In this document: piece by piece, positions 27,099 to 34,679 of the stretch
Numbering within the stretch: the first letter of the stretch is position 1
How the letters are laid out: each line of letters starts with the position of its first letter
From: Comamonadaceae bacterium CG_4_9_14_3_um_filter_60_33
GTDB taxonomy: Bacteria > Pseudomonadota > Gammaproteobacteria > Burkholderiales > Burkholderiaceae_C
Length of the DNA: 34,679 nt
Reading direction: 5' to 3'
Assembly: GCA_002789915.1 (NCBI GenBank)
Contig: PFUD01000119.1
Location: 1 to 34,679 of the forward strand
Notes under the pieces: generated by a model
Databases searched by the model: none
What the model was told of the DNA's origin: nothing
What the model saw: only the letters and a program-made list of their open reading frames with translations
Position numbers and translations under genes: made by a program

Positions 27099-28559
27099 TC
27101 AGGCGGTGCCGCCCACCGTCAGCCCATCGATGCGCAGTGTCGGCTGACCCACGCCCACCGGCACGCTCTGGCCTTCCTTGCCGCAGGTGCCAACACCGCT
27201 GTCGAGTTTCATGTCGCTGCCGATCATGCTGACGCGCTTGAGCACTTCCGGCCCGCTGCCCACCAGCGTGGCACCTTTCACAGGGTACTGAATCTTGCCG
27301 TTCTCCACCCAATAGGCCTGGCTGGCCGAGAATACAAATTTGCCCGATGTGATGTCCACCTGACCGCCGCCAAAGTTGGTGGCGTACAGGCCTTTCTTGA
27401 TGCTGGCCACGATTTCTTCGGGAGATTTGTCACCGCCCAGCATGTAGGTGTTGGTCATGCGCGGGATCGGCACATGGGCGTAGCTCTCACGGCGGCCGTT
27501 GCCGGTGGGCTTGACGCCCATCAGTCGGGCGTTCATCGCGTCCTGAATGTAGCCCTTGAGAATACCGTCCTCGATCAGCACATTGCGGCCACTGGCGTTG
27601 CCCTCGTCATCCACATTGAGCGAGCCACGGCGGTCAGTGATGGTGCCATCATCCAACACCGTGACGCCCTTGGCCGCCACGCGCTGGCCAATGCGGCCGC
27701 TGAAGGCGCTTGAGCCCTTGCGGTTGAAGTCACCCTCCAGGCCATGACCAATCGCTTCGTGCAACAAAATACCAGGCCAGCCCGAACCCAGCACAACCGT
27801 CATTTCACCAGCTGGTGCCGGGCGCGCCTCCAGGTTGGTGAGCGCCGCCGAAACCGCTTCATCAACGTACTGACCGATCAGGGCATCGTCAAAATAGGCA
27901 AAGCCAAAGCGGCCACCACCGCCGGCCGAACCAACTTCACGGCGGCCTTTGTGCTCGGTGATCACGGTCACACTCAAGCGCACCAGCGGCCGCACGTCGG
28001 CAGCCAGCGTGCCGTCGGCACGCGCCACCAGCACCACGTCGTATTCAGCAGCCAGACCGGCCATGACCTGTGCCACACGCGGATCTTTGGCGCGCGCCAA
28101 CTGCTCGACCTTTTCGAGCAGTTTGACCTTGGCCGTGCTGTCCAGGCTGGCAATCGGGTCAAGGCCGTTATACAGGGAGCGGGATGACGCAATTTTTTTG
28201 GTTGCCACCTTCAGGCGCCCGGTCTGGGCCACCGTCGAGATCGAGCGCACCGTGCGGGCGGCATCAAGCAACGAGGCCGCAGAGATGTCATCCGAATAGG
28301 CAAAGGCCGTTTTCTCGCCGCTCACCGCACGCACGCCCACGCCTTGGTCAATGGAAAACGAGCCAGTTTTGACGATGCCTTCTTCAAGGCTCCAGCCCTC
28401 CGAGCGGGTGTACTGGAAGTACAGGTCGGCCTCATCGACCTTGTGCGCCTTGATCTCGGCCAACGCACGCGCCAGGTGCGATTCGTCCAACCCAAAAGGG
28501 GTGAGCAACAGGGATTTGGCAACGCTTAAGCGTTCAAGGGTGGGTTCGCGTGAAATCAT
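27099..28559 (-). CDS. tldD: Metalloprotease TldD
   Basis: A 486-residue zinc protease subunit. TldD pairs with TldE/PmbA to degrade unfolded peptides and to mature peptides such as microcin B17 in species that make them. The TldD signature is 'LLHEAIGHGLEGDFNRKGSSAFSG', with the HExxxH zinc motif at His267-His272. 'NARLMGVKPTGNGRRESYAHVPIPRMTNTYML' and the C-terminal 'GKEGQSVPVGVGQPTLRIDGLTVGGTA' are also typical. The length matches E. coli TldD (481). The partner gene is not in the window. It is separated from rodA by 78 bp in the same direction and ends before the terminator at 26943-26975. Confidence 0.95.
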   Translation of the reverse strand: MISREPTLERLSVAKSLLLTPFGLDESHLARALAEIKAHKVDEADLYFQYTRSEGWSLEEGIVKTGSFSIDQGVGVRAVSGEKTAFAYSDDISAASLLDAARTVRSISTVAQTGRLKVATKKIASSRSLYNGLDPIASLDSTAKVKLLEKVEQLARAKDPRVAQVMAGLAAEYDVVLVARADGTLAADVRPLVRLSVTVITEHKGRREVGSAGGGGRFGFAYFDDALIGQYVDEAVSAALTNLEARPAPAGEMTVVLGSGWPGILLHEAIGHGLEGDFNRKGSSAFSGRIGQRVAAKGVTVLDDGTITDRRGSLNVDDEGNASGRNVLIEDGILKGYIQDAMNARLMGVKPTGNGRRESYAHVPIPRMTNTYMLGGDKSPEEIVASIKKGLYATNFGGGQVDITSGKFVFSASQAYWVENGKIQYPVKGATLVGSGPEVLKRVSMIGSDMKLDSGVGTCGKEGQSVPVGVGQPTLRIDGLTVGGTA

Positions 28560-28637
28560 CTTGCGATTTTAGGGCTTGGGGTCAAATGGACATGTTGGGC
28601 GCGCGGCTCAACCACTTGAACCATGCGGTAACCGGTA

Positions 28638-29792
28638 TTACGACTGCACCAGCCGCTTGGATTTGGCGATCGACATCAAGATGCCCAGTCCCAGGCCCAG
28701 CGTGACCATGGCGGTGCCGCCGTAGCTGATGAACGGCAGCGGCACACCGACCACCGGCAAAATGCCGCTGACCATGCCCATGTTGACGAAGGCGTAGCAA
28801 AAGAAAATCATCGCCATGGCGCCGGCCAGCAAACGTGTGAAAACAGTAGGCGCCTCCAGCGCGATCACCAGCGCGCGCAGTACCAGAAAGAGAAAGGCGG
28901 CGATCAACAGCAAGTTGCCAACCAGACCGAATTCTTCGGAAAAAGCGGCAAAAATGAAGTCGGTGGTGCGCTCCGGGATGAACTCCAGATGGGTTTGCGT
29001 GCCCTGCATGAAGCCTTTGCCCCAAATCCCGCCCGAGCCGATCGCGATCATGCCCTGGATGATGTGAAACCCTTTGCCCAGCGGGTCGCGCCCGGGGTCG
29101 AGCAGCGTGCAGATGCGCTGTTGCTGGTAGTCGCGCAGCAGCGGCCAGCTGACGCCCTCAGCACACAATTCGGGCTCAAACACCACCAGCAAGGCCATGC
29201 CGAGCAAGCCTAACAGCAGCGGTGGCGCTACCAGTTTCCAACTCAAGCCGGCAAAAAAGATCACTGACAGGCCGGCGGCCAGCACCAGCAGGGAGGTACC
29301 CAGATCGGGCTGCTTCATGATCAGGCCCACCGGCAGCGCCAGCAACACGCCGGCCACCAGAAAGTCCAGCGGCCGCAACTGGCCTTCGCGCTTCTGGAAC
29401 CACCAGGCCAGCATCAGCGGCATGGCGATCTTGAGGATTTCGCTGGGCTGGATCGTCATGCCCACGTTGAGCCAGCGCTTGGCGCCTTTTTTGGTGATGC
29501 CAAAAACCGCCACGGCAATCAGCAACGTCACGCCCAGAATATAGAGCGGCAACGCCAGCGCCATCAGGCGCTGCGGTGGCACCTGCGCCACTATGAACAT
29601 GATGAAGCCGGCAATCAGCATGTTGCGCGCATGGTCTTCAAAGCGCGTGCCGTGGTCATAGCCCGAGGAATACATGGTCAACAAGCCCGCACACACCAGC
29701 ATGAACACGGCAAAGGCCAGCGGGCCGTCAAACCCGGAAAACCAGGGTGACAGGCGGCGCGACAAGGAGGGACGTTCAAAAACCAGCGACAT
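28638..29792 (-). CDS. rodA: Peptidoglycan glycosyltransferase RodA (SEDS family)
   Basis: A 384-residue polytopic SEDS protein. It polymerises lateral-wall glycan strands with a class B PBP as part of the rod complex. About ten hydrophobic helices are visible. Family segments include 'AKRWLNVGMTIQPSEILKIAMPLMLAWWF', 'LVAGVLLALPVGLIMKQPDLGTSLLVLAAG', 'FIPERTTDFIFAAFSEEFGLVGN' and 'VGVPLPFISYGGTAMVTLGLGLGILMS'; the catalytic Asp lies in the long periplasmic loop family-wide. In many genomes rodA follows mrdA (PBP2) in the mre cluster. Here it follows dtd with 9 bp between, so it is probably transcribed with tyrS and dtd. Start ATG 29792. Confidence 0.96.
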   Translation of the reverse strand: MSLVFERPSLSRRLSPWFSGFDGPLAFAVFMLVCAGLLTMYSSGYDHGTRFEDHARNMLIAGFIMFIVAQVPPQRLMALALPLYILGVTLLIAVAVFGITKKGAKRWLNVGMTIQPSEILKIAMPLMLAWWFQKREGQLRPLDFLVAGVLLALPVGLIMKQPDLGTSLLVLAAGLSVIFFAGLSWKLVAPPLLLGLLGMALLVVFEPELCAEGVSWPLLRDYQQQRICTLLDPGRDPLGKGFHIIQGMIAIGSGGIWGKGFMQGTQTHLEFIPERTTDFIFAAFSEEFGLVGNLLLIAAFLFLVLRALVIALEAPTVFTRLLAGAMAMIFFCYAFVNMGMVSGILPVVGVPLPFISYGGTAMVTLGLGLGILMSIAKSKRLVQS

Positions 29793-29801
29793 GGAGCGCG
29801 A

Positions 29802-30275
29802 TTATCGAGGAGGACCATCGGTTGGTGCCACCCGCAAGGGGATCGTCACCGGCCCATCGTTGACCAGCGTCACCTGCATGTCAGCCGCAAACTCGCCAGT
29901 TTGCACCAGCGGATGCAGCAGGCGGGCCTGCGCGACAAAGTAGTCATACAGCCATCTGCCGTCTTCGGGCGCCGCCGCAGCGGTAAAGCTGGGCCGGTTG
30001 CCACCCGAGGCATCTGCCGCCAGCGTGAATTGGCTCACCACCAGCAGTCCGCCCGTTTGCCCCAAGCCGTCAAGATTTTGCAAGCTGTGGTTCATCTTGC
30101 CGGCCGCGTCACTGAAGATGCGCAATTTCAGGATTTTGGCCAGCAGTTTGTCGCTTTGCAATTCGCTGTCACCGCGTTCGGCGCACAGCAGCACCAGCAG
30201 GCCAACACCGATTTCACCGACGACCTTGCCCGCCACTTCGACACGGGCATGGCGCACACGCTGCAACAGAGCCAT
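29802..30275 (-). CDS. dtd: D-aminoacyl-tRNA deacylase (Dtd)
   Basis: A 157-residue cytoplasmic proofreading enzyme that hydrolyses D-Tyr-tRNA and other D-aminoacyl-tRNAs (and Gly-tRNA(Ala)). It begins [16 protein letters not shown]. The two active-site motifs are present: '[12 protein letters not shown]' (SQFTL) and '[11 protein letters not shown]' (a NxGPVT-type motif), with '[13 protein letters not shown]' between them. Start ATG 30275 was chosen; ATG 30278 is adjacent, and the longer frame upstream overlaps tyrS. It lies 25 bp after tyrS. This placement next to the synthetase that creates D-Tyr-tRNA as a side product is functionally sensible. Confidence 0.95.
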   Translation of the reverse strand: MALLQRVRHARVEVAGKVVGEIGVGLLVLLCAERGDSELQSDKLLAKILKLRIFSDAAGKMNHSLQNLDGLGQTGGLLVVSQFTLAADASGGNRPSFTAAAAPEDGRWLYDYFVAQARLLHPLVQTGEFAADMQVTLVNDGPVTIPLRVAPTDGPPR

Positions 30276-30300
30276 CATGACCGGGTGGCCCTCGCTGCGA

Positions 30301-31545
30301 TCAAGCCAGCGTGACGCGGGCAAACTTGCGCTTGCCCACTTGCAGCACATAAGTGCCAGCACCGAGTTTGAGACCCTTGTCACTCACCACGTTGGAGTCA
30401 ACCCGCACGCCGCTGCCATCAATCAGGCGATTGCCCTCGCCGCTGGAAGCTGCCAGCCCCGCCATTTTTAGCAGCGCAGCAATACCAACCGGCCCACCGC
30501 CCTCGCTCAGCGGCAGCGCCAGTTCGGCAATTTCATCCGGAATGCCGCCCTTGCTGCGATTGATGAAGTCTTGCTCGGCCACTTCAGCCGCCGCTGCCGA
30601 GTGAAAGCGGGCGGTGATTTCCTTGGCCAACGCCACCTTGGCGTCCCTGGGGTTGCGCCCGGCAGCCACATCGGCTTTTAACGCAGCGATGTCGGCCTCG
30701 GACTTGAAACTCAGCAGCGTGTACCAGCGCCACATCAGCACATCGGAGATGCTCAGTACCTTGGCGAACATGGTGTTGGCATCCTCTGAAATGCCGATGT
30801 AGTTGTTTTTGCTCTTGGACATTTTCTCAACGCCGTCGAGCCCTTCGAGCAGCGGCATGGTCAGGATGCACTGCGGTTCCTGGCCGTATTCGGCTTGCAG
30901 ATGGCGGCCCACCAGCAGGTTGAATTTTTGGTCTGTGCCACCAAGTTCCAGGTCGCTCTTCAGAGCCACCGAGTCGTAACCCTGCATCAGCGGGTACAAA
31001 AACTCGTGCACGCTGATCGGCGTACCAGCCTTGAAGCGGTCGTGAAAGTCGTTGCGCTCCATCATGCGCGCCACGGTGTAGCGCGCGGCCAACTGGATCA
31101 TGCCGCGCGAACCCAAGGTGTCGCCCCACTCGCTGTTGTAGCGAATTTCGGTTTTGGCCGGGTCCAGCACCATCGACGCCTGGCGGTAATAGGTTTGAGC
31201 GTTGACCTCGATTTGCTCACGGGTGAGCGGTGGCCGCGTGGTGTTGCGCCCGGACGGATCACCGATCAAAGTGGTGAAGTCGCCAATCAAAAAAATAACG
31301 GTGTGTCCCAAGTCCTGCAACTGGCGCATTTTGTTGAGCACCACCGTGTGGCCAATGTGGATATCGGGCGCCGTCGGGTCCAGGCCCAGCTTGATGCGCA
31401 GCGGCGCGCCGGTGGCCTCCGATCGCACCAGTTTCTTCAGCCAGTCGTCCTGGGGAATCAGCTCTTCGCAACCGCGCAGCGTGATGGCCAAAGCCTCTTG
31501 CACACGATCGGTTACGATAATTTCTGGCGTTTTGGGGTGTGTCAT
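30301..31545 (-). CDS. tyrS: Tyrosyl-tRNA synthetase
   Basis: A 414-residue class I synthetase charging tRNA(Tyr). The HIGH motif is at 63-66 ('[13 protein letters not shown]') and the KMSKS motif at 241-245 ('[13 protein letters not shown]'). '[13 protein letters not shown]' and '[16 protein letters not shown]' are the tyrosine/ATP site segments of the TyrZ-like bacterial group. A C-terminal S4 RNA-binding domain (about 350-414) ends '[18 protein letters not shown]'. The start is ATG 31545; upstream a minus-strand TATAAA (31580-31585) is a possible -10. Divergent from the M23 peptidase gene across about 140 bp that also contains the palindrome at 31614. Confidence 0.97.
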   Translation of the reverse strand: MTHPKTPEIIVTDRVQEALAITLRGCEELIPQDDWLKKLVRSEATGAPLRIKLGLDPTAPDIHIGHTVVLNKMRQLQDLGHTVIFLIGDFTTLIGDPSGRNTTRPPLTREQIEVNAQTYYRQASMVLDPAKTEIRYNSEWGDTLGSRGMIQLAARYTVARMMERNDFHDRFKAGTPISVHEFLYPLMQGYDSVALKSDLELGGTDQKFNLLVGRHLQAEYGQEPQCILTMPLLEGLDGVEKMSKSKNNYIGISEDANTMFAKVLSISDVLMWRWYTLLSFKSEADIAALKADVAAGRNPRDAKVALAKEITARFHSAAAAEVAEQDFINRSKGGIPDEIAELALPLSEGGGPVGIAALLKMAGLAASSGEGNRLIDGSGVRVDSNVVSDKGLKLGAGTYVLQVGKRKFARVTLA

Positions 31546-31613
31546 AAGGGTTTATCTGGATGCAGCGAAAAGGGCAGGGTTTATACTCTGCCGTTGTTTC
31601 TTTTCGTGATTTT

Positions 31614-31629
31614 ACGTGGCCAGCCACGT
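31614..31629. promoter_or_regulatory. Palindrome in the tyrS / M23 divergent intergenic region
   Basis: ACGTGGC-CA-GCCACGT is a perfect 7-bp inverted repeat with a 2-nt centre, placed 68 bp before tyrS and 55 bp before the peptidase start. It could be an operator for one or both genes. I recognise no regulator consensus. Confidence 0.4.
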
Positions 31630-31684
31630 CGATTTATTGGCGACCGTTGTGTCTTTCAGACATGCATCATCCCGGGATTCACTT

Positions 31685-33076
31685 TTGATCAAGAAATTTA
31701 CAGCCAACGGCCAGGCTTTTTCGAACGCTGCCGCCCATTGGCTGACTCAACATCACCACCGCGTGACCGTCGTCGTTGCGGCCTTGCTACTCGGCGGTGG
31801 CGGTGGCGCATTTGCTGTGGCCTCGCTCGGACCAGATGCTGCCGATATCACCGTGCGGGAAGTGCTGGAAACCGTGCAACCTCTGTCGTTGCCTGACTAT
31901 AGCCAGATCGAAGCCCTGCCGTATGTGCTGTACCGCACAGATAGCACCCGCACGAATGACACCGCCGACACACTGCTCAAGCGTCTGGGTGTGGATGATG
32001 TCGAGGCTGCCGCCTACCTGCGCAGAGACGAACACGTGCAGCAGATTTTTCTGGGCCATGGTGGACGGCAAGTCACGGCAGAAGCCATGCCTGACCAGCG
32101 CTTGAGCAAACTGACTGCCCGCTGGAGCGCTGACACCGATGGCCAATTCGTGCGCCTGGTGATTGAGCGCAACGGCGATGATTTCACTTCACACATCGAG
32201 ACGGCTGCACTGCGTGCCAGCAGCCAATTGGCCAGCGGAACCATCCAGAGCACTTTGTTTGCCGCCACCGACGAAGCCAAAATCCCGGATGCCGTTGCCG
32301 TGCAACTGGCTGAAATTTTTTCTGGCGACATCGACTTTCGCCGTTCTTTGCGCAAGGGTGACCGCTTCTCAGTGGTCTATGAAACCCTGGAAGGCGACGG
32401 CGAACCGTTGCGCACCGGGCGCGTGCTTAGCGCCGAATTTGTCAACGCGGGCAAGGCATTTCAGGCCATGTGGTTTTCCGAACCGGCTGCCGGGCAACCG
32501 ATCGCCAGCCACGAATTGGGCCAGAGCGGCAGCAAAGGCGGCTACTACACGCTCGACGGTCAGAGCATGCGCCGTGCGTTTTTGAGCTCACCAGTCGAGT
32601 TCTCCCGTATCAGCAGCGGATTTTCAATGCGCTTTCACCCTGTGTTGAAACAAATGCGTGCCCATCTGGGCACGGACTTTGCCGCCAGCACGGGCACCCC
32701 CGCACGCACCGTTGGTGACGGCGTGGTGACATTTTCTGGCGTTCAAAACGGCTACGGCAATGTTGTTTTTGTCAAACATCGCGGTAATACCGAAACGGTT
32801 TACGCCCATTTGAGCAAGTTGCTGGTGCGCCGGGGAGATACCGTCAGCCAAGGCCAAACCATTGGCTTGGTCGGCGCCACAGGTTGGGCGACCGGGCCAC
32901 ATCTGCACTTCGAAGTTCGCGCCAACGGCGTGCAAAAAGACCCTATGATATTTGCCCAACAGAGCGAGACCATCCCCGTGACGGCTTCTGCCAAGCCAGT
33001 ATTCGAAAGCGCCGCGCAACAAACCAGAATTGCCTTGGCGGCTGCAGCCAGCCTGCAAGGCAACAGCGCGCAATAA
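31685..33076 (+). CDS. M23 (LytM-type) peptidoglycan endopeptidase
   Basis: A 463-residue protein predicted to cleave peptidoglycan cross-links. It has a single N-terminal membrane anchor (about 27-46, 'VTVVVAALLLGGGGGAFAVASLG'), an Opa-like/LysM-like middle region with 'DTADTLLKRLGVDD', a middle OB-like region ('FRRSLRKGDRFSVVYETLEGDG'), then the peptidase_M23 domain. Zinc ligands are in 'MRAHLGTDFAA' (HxxxD) and 'GPHLHFEVRANG' (HxH), with 'GNTETVYAHLSKL' between, so the enzyme looks active (MepM-like). I chose TTG 31685 (reads as M-I-K-K-F-T), because the relatives I recall begin there; a GTG at 31616 gives 23 extra residues. anmK follows after 19 bp. Confidence 0.9.
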   Translation: MIKKFTANGQAFSNAAAHWLTQHHHRVTVVVAALLLGGGGGAFAVASLGPDAADITVREVLETVQPLSLPDYSQIEALPYVLYRTDSTRTNDTADTLLKRLGVDDVEAAAYLRRDEHVQQIFLGHGGRQVTAEAMPDQRLSKLTARWSADTDGQFVRLVIERNGDDFTSHIETAALRASSQLASGTIQSTLFAATDEAKIPDAVAVQLAEIFSGDIDFRRSLRKGDRFSVVYETLEGDGEPLRTGRVLSAEFVNAGKAFQAMWFSEPAAGQPIASHELGQSGSKGGYYTLDGQSMRRAFLSSPVEFSRISSGFSMRFHPVLKQMRAHLGTDFAASTGTPARTVGDGVVTFSGVQNGYGNVVFVKHRGNTETVYAHLSKLLVRRGDTVSQGQTIGLVGATGWATGPHLHFEVRANGVQKDPMIFAQQSETIPVTASAKPVFESAAQQTRIALAAAASLQGNSAQ

Positions 33077-33095
33077 GTTTGCTTCAGGGCCATCA

Positions 33096-34211
33096 GTGGC
33101 TGAATTGTTCATCGGCCTGATGTCCGGCACTTCGCTGGACGGGGTGGACGGTGTTTTGGCAGACTTCAGTGCGCCTGTGCCAGCTATTCTCGGCCACGCC
33201 AGTGCAGCGCTGCCGCCACCCTTGAAAGCCGAACTGCTGGCACTCAACCAGCCGGGCTACAACGAACTGCATCGCGCTGCGCTCGCCGCCAACGCCTTGA
33301 TGCGGGTCTATGCCGATGTGGTCGGGCAGTTGCTGTCCAAAGCATCGATTTCACCCTTCCAAATCTCAGCCGTTGGTGCCCATGGACAAACGGTCAGGCA
33401 CCAACCACAGCTGCATGATGGCAGTGGCTACACGCTGCAGTTGGCCAACCCGGCTCTGCTGGCCGAACTCACACAAATTGACGTGGTGGCCGATTTCCGC
33501 AGCCGTGATGTTGCCGCCGGCGGTCAGGGCGCACCGCTGGTGCCGGTATTTCACCAAGCCGTCTTTGGCAAGGCCGGCCAAACCATCGCAATACTCAATG
33601 TCGGCGGCATGGCGAATCTGACCGTGCTGGGCCCCAAGCTGCCCGATGATGTGCTGGGCTTTGACTGCGGCCCTGGCAACGCCCTGATGGACGCCTGGTG
33701 TCTGCGCCACCTGGACCAACCCTTTGACGCCAATGGCGCCTGGGCAGCGTCGGGCCAGATTCAACCTGGATTGTTGCAAGCCATGCTGGCGGAACCATTT
33801 TTCGCAGCGCACCCACCCAAAAGCACTGGACGCGACTTGTTCAATCCGAAGTGGCTTGAGCGCCAACTTGGTGGATATGCCGACCTGGCGCCAGCAGATG
33901 TGCAGGCCACCTTGCTCGAATTGACCGCCAAAACCTGTGCCAAGAGCGTCAAGAGCTTCGGCGCTGAAAGTCAACAACTGATCGTATGTGGAGGTGGCGC
34001 CTTCAATACCCATTTGATGGGCCGCCTGCAAGCGCTGCTACCCAGCCTGGCGGTCAGCCCATCAGATGACCACGGCTTGCCAGCCCAGCAAGTCGAGGCC
34101 ACGGCCTTTGCTTGGCTGGCCCGCAAAGCCATCCGGCGCGAAGCTTTGAGCCTGCAAAGCATCACGGGCACCCGAGGTGCCCGTGTATTGGGTGCGATTT
34201 ACCCCGCTTGA
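33096..34211 (+). CDS. anmK: Anhydro-N-acetylmuramic acid kinase AnmK
   Basis: A 371-residue cytoplasmic kinase that opens and phosphorylates 1,6-anhydroMurNAc to MurNAc-6-phosphate during wall recycling. Motifs: 'LFIGLMSGTSLDGVDGVLADF' (phosphate loop 1), 'GAHGQTVRHQP', 'VVADFRSRDVAAGGQGAPLVPVFH', 'LNVGGMANLTVL', 'GFDCGPGNALMDAW' and 'IVCGGGAFNTHLMGRL'. Length equals E. coli AnmK (369). The start is GTG 33096 (reads M-A-E-L-F-I-G-L). It is 19 bp behind the M23 endopeptidase, so wall cleavage and recycling genes share a transcript. A 10-bp GC hairpin (34163-34185) lies within its 3' end. murQ is not in the window. Confidence 0.96.
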   Translation: MAELFIGLMSGTSLDGVDGVLADFSAPVPAILGHASAALPPPLKAELLALNQPGYNELHRAALAANALMRVYADVVGQLLSKASISPFQISAVGAHGQTVRHQPQLHDGSGYTLQLANPALLAELTQIDVVADFRSRDVAAGGQGAPLVPVFHQAVFGKAGQTIAILNVGGMANLTVLGPKLPDDVLGFDCGPGNALMDAWCLRHLDQPFDANGAWAASGQIQPGLLQAMLAEPFFAAHPPKSTGRDLFNPKWLERQLGGYADLAPADVQATLLELTAKTCAKSVKSFGAESQQLIVCGGGAFNTHLMGRLQALLPSLAVSPSDDHGLPAQQVEATAFAWLARKAIRREALSLQSITGTRGARVLGAIYPA

Positions 34212-34230
34212 GGGGCCATCGGACGTGTGA

Positions 34231-34593
34231 TCAGGAGAAGCTTGAGCCGCAACCACAGGTGGTGGTGGCGTTGGGGTTCTTGATGACGAACTGCGCGCCC
34301 TGCAGGTCTTCCTTGTAATCAATTTCTGCGCCCACGAGGTATTGGTAGCTCATGGCATCAATCAGCAGCGACACGCCATTTTTCGTCATGGTGGTGTCGT
34401 CGTCATTGGTGATTTCATCGAACGTGAAACCATATTGGAAACCCGAACAACCGCCACCCTGCACAAACACGCGCAGTTTCAGGTCAGGATTACCCTCTTC
34501 AGCAATCAGGTCGGCCACCTTGGCAGCTGCGCTGTCGGTGAACAGGATCGGGGCAGGCATGTCGGTTTGAATGTCTTCTGCAACAGCGCTCAT
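34231..34593 (-). CDS. erpA: Iron-sulfur cluster insertion protein ErpA
   Basis: A 120-residue A-type carrier that delivers Fe-S clusters to target proteins. The three cluster cysteines are in '[19 protein letters not shown]' and the C-terminal '[10 protein letters not shown]' (CGC), the A-type pattern. '[18 protein letters not shown]' is typical of ErpA. The start is ATG 34593 (MSAVAEDIQ) with GGAG about 7 nt upstream; a farther start at 34605 adds four residues. It converges on anmK with 19 bp between. It is close to full family length (about 114-120), and no anomalies are seen. Confidence 0.95.
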   Translation of the reverse strand: MSAVAEDIQTDMPAPILFTDSAAAKVADLIAEEGNPDLKLRVFVQGGGCSGFQYGFTFDEITNDDDTTMTKNGVSLLIDAMSYQYLVGAEIDYKEDLQGAQFVIKNPNATTTCGCGSSFS

Positions 34594-34631
34594 GAATATC
34601 TCCAATAATTGAAATTGGTTAAATAGTACAG

Positions 34632-34648
34632 TAATCTGATCAAGATTA
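34632..34648. promoter_or_regulatory. Palindrome upstream of erpA
   Basis: TAATCT-GATCA-AGATTA is a 6-bp inverted repeat about 39 bp before the erpA start, in an AT-rich stretch that must hold its promoter. It could bind a regulator such as an Fe-S sensor, but it does not convincingly match the IscR consensus that I know. Confidence 0.35.
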
Positions 34649-34679
34649 GGCCTATTCGTAATTTGCCGGTTGTTTCAGT

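Noticed and set aside
34163-34185. 10-bp GC hairpin near the end of anmK as a terminator
   Set aside because: It is inside the conserved 'ITGTRGARVLGAIYP' coding segment and has no T-run on either strand.

Overview
The window is a stretch of chromosome from a betaproteobacterium of the order Burkholderiales, most likely Comamonadaceae (Rhodoferax/Polaromonas-like). This is inferred from the moderately high GC content, the protein sequences, and gene orders such as ffh | ccsA-like - PP0621-like - pilS - pilR - ampD and accB - accC - prmA - zinc-ribbon/DUF3426. It is almost entirely core genome. There is no prophage, insertion sequence, CRISPR array, rRNA or tRNA that I can see.

Layout. 1-1250: the 5' part of recG (minus strand) and a small HTH regulator whose upstream region is rich in repeats and palindromes. 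1249-3645: a membrane-bound three-PAS diguanylate cyclase. 3654-4381: a PIN-toxin/ribbon-helix-helix antitoxin pair with a clear self-regulatory operator. 4464-6955: an MCE lipid-transport locus (MlaE-like permease, MCE protein, lipoprotein) in which the usual ATPase gene is missing. 7023-7790: an unrecognised exported/membrane protein. 7807-14081: ffh, divergent from ccsA-like, PP0621-like, pilS, pilR and ampD. 14209-18590: class Ia ribonucleotide reductase nrdA-nrdB behind a tandem pair of NrdR boxes. 18704-19260: a histone H1-like gene with a palindrome upstream and a terminator downstream. 19259-22868: the accB-accC-prmA-DUF3426 operon (minus). 22992-24133: a TlpA-like thioredoxin-fold protein translationally coupled to an uncharacterised protein. 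24223-26800: mpl and DAHP synthase, convergent around a short inverted-repeat element. 26841-26975: a 103-bp imperfect palindrome and a strong terminator. 27099-31545 (minus): tyrS-dtd-rodA and tldD. 31685-34211: an M23 endopeptidase and anmK. 34231-34593: erpA.

How the genes fit together. Cell-wall metabolism is the recurring theme. AmpD, Mpl and AnmK are three successive or parallel steps of peptidoglycan recycling, and RodA (wall synthesis) and an M23 endopeptidase (wall cleavage) lie nearby. PilS/PilR is a two-component pair for sigma-54-dependent type IV pilus expression. NrdA/NrdB supply dNTPs and AccB/AccC supply malonyl-CoA. TyrS and Dtd are a functional pair, charging tRNA(Tyr) and removing mischarged D-tyrosine.

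The least explained signals are in non-coding DNA: a 57-bp element whose ends supply the stop codons of two convergent genes, a 103-bp palindrome in front of the DAHP synthase gene, and several short perfect palindromes in promoters. I see no clearly new multi-gene system.
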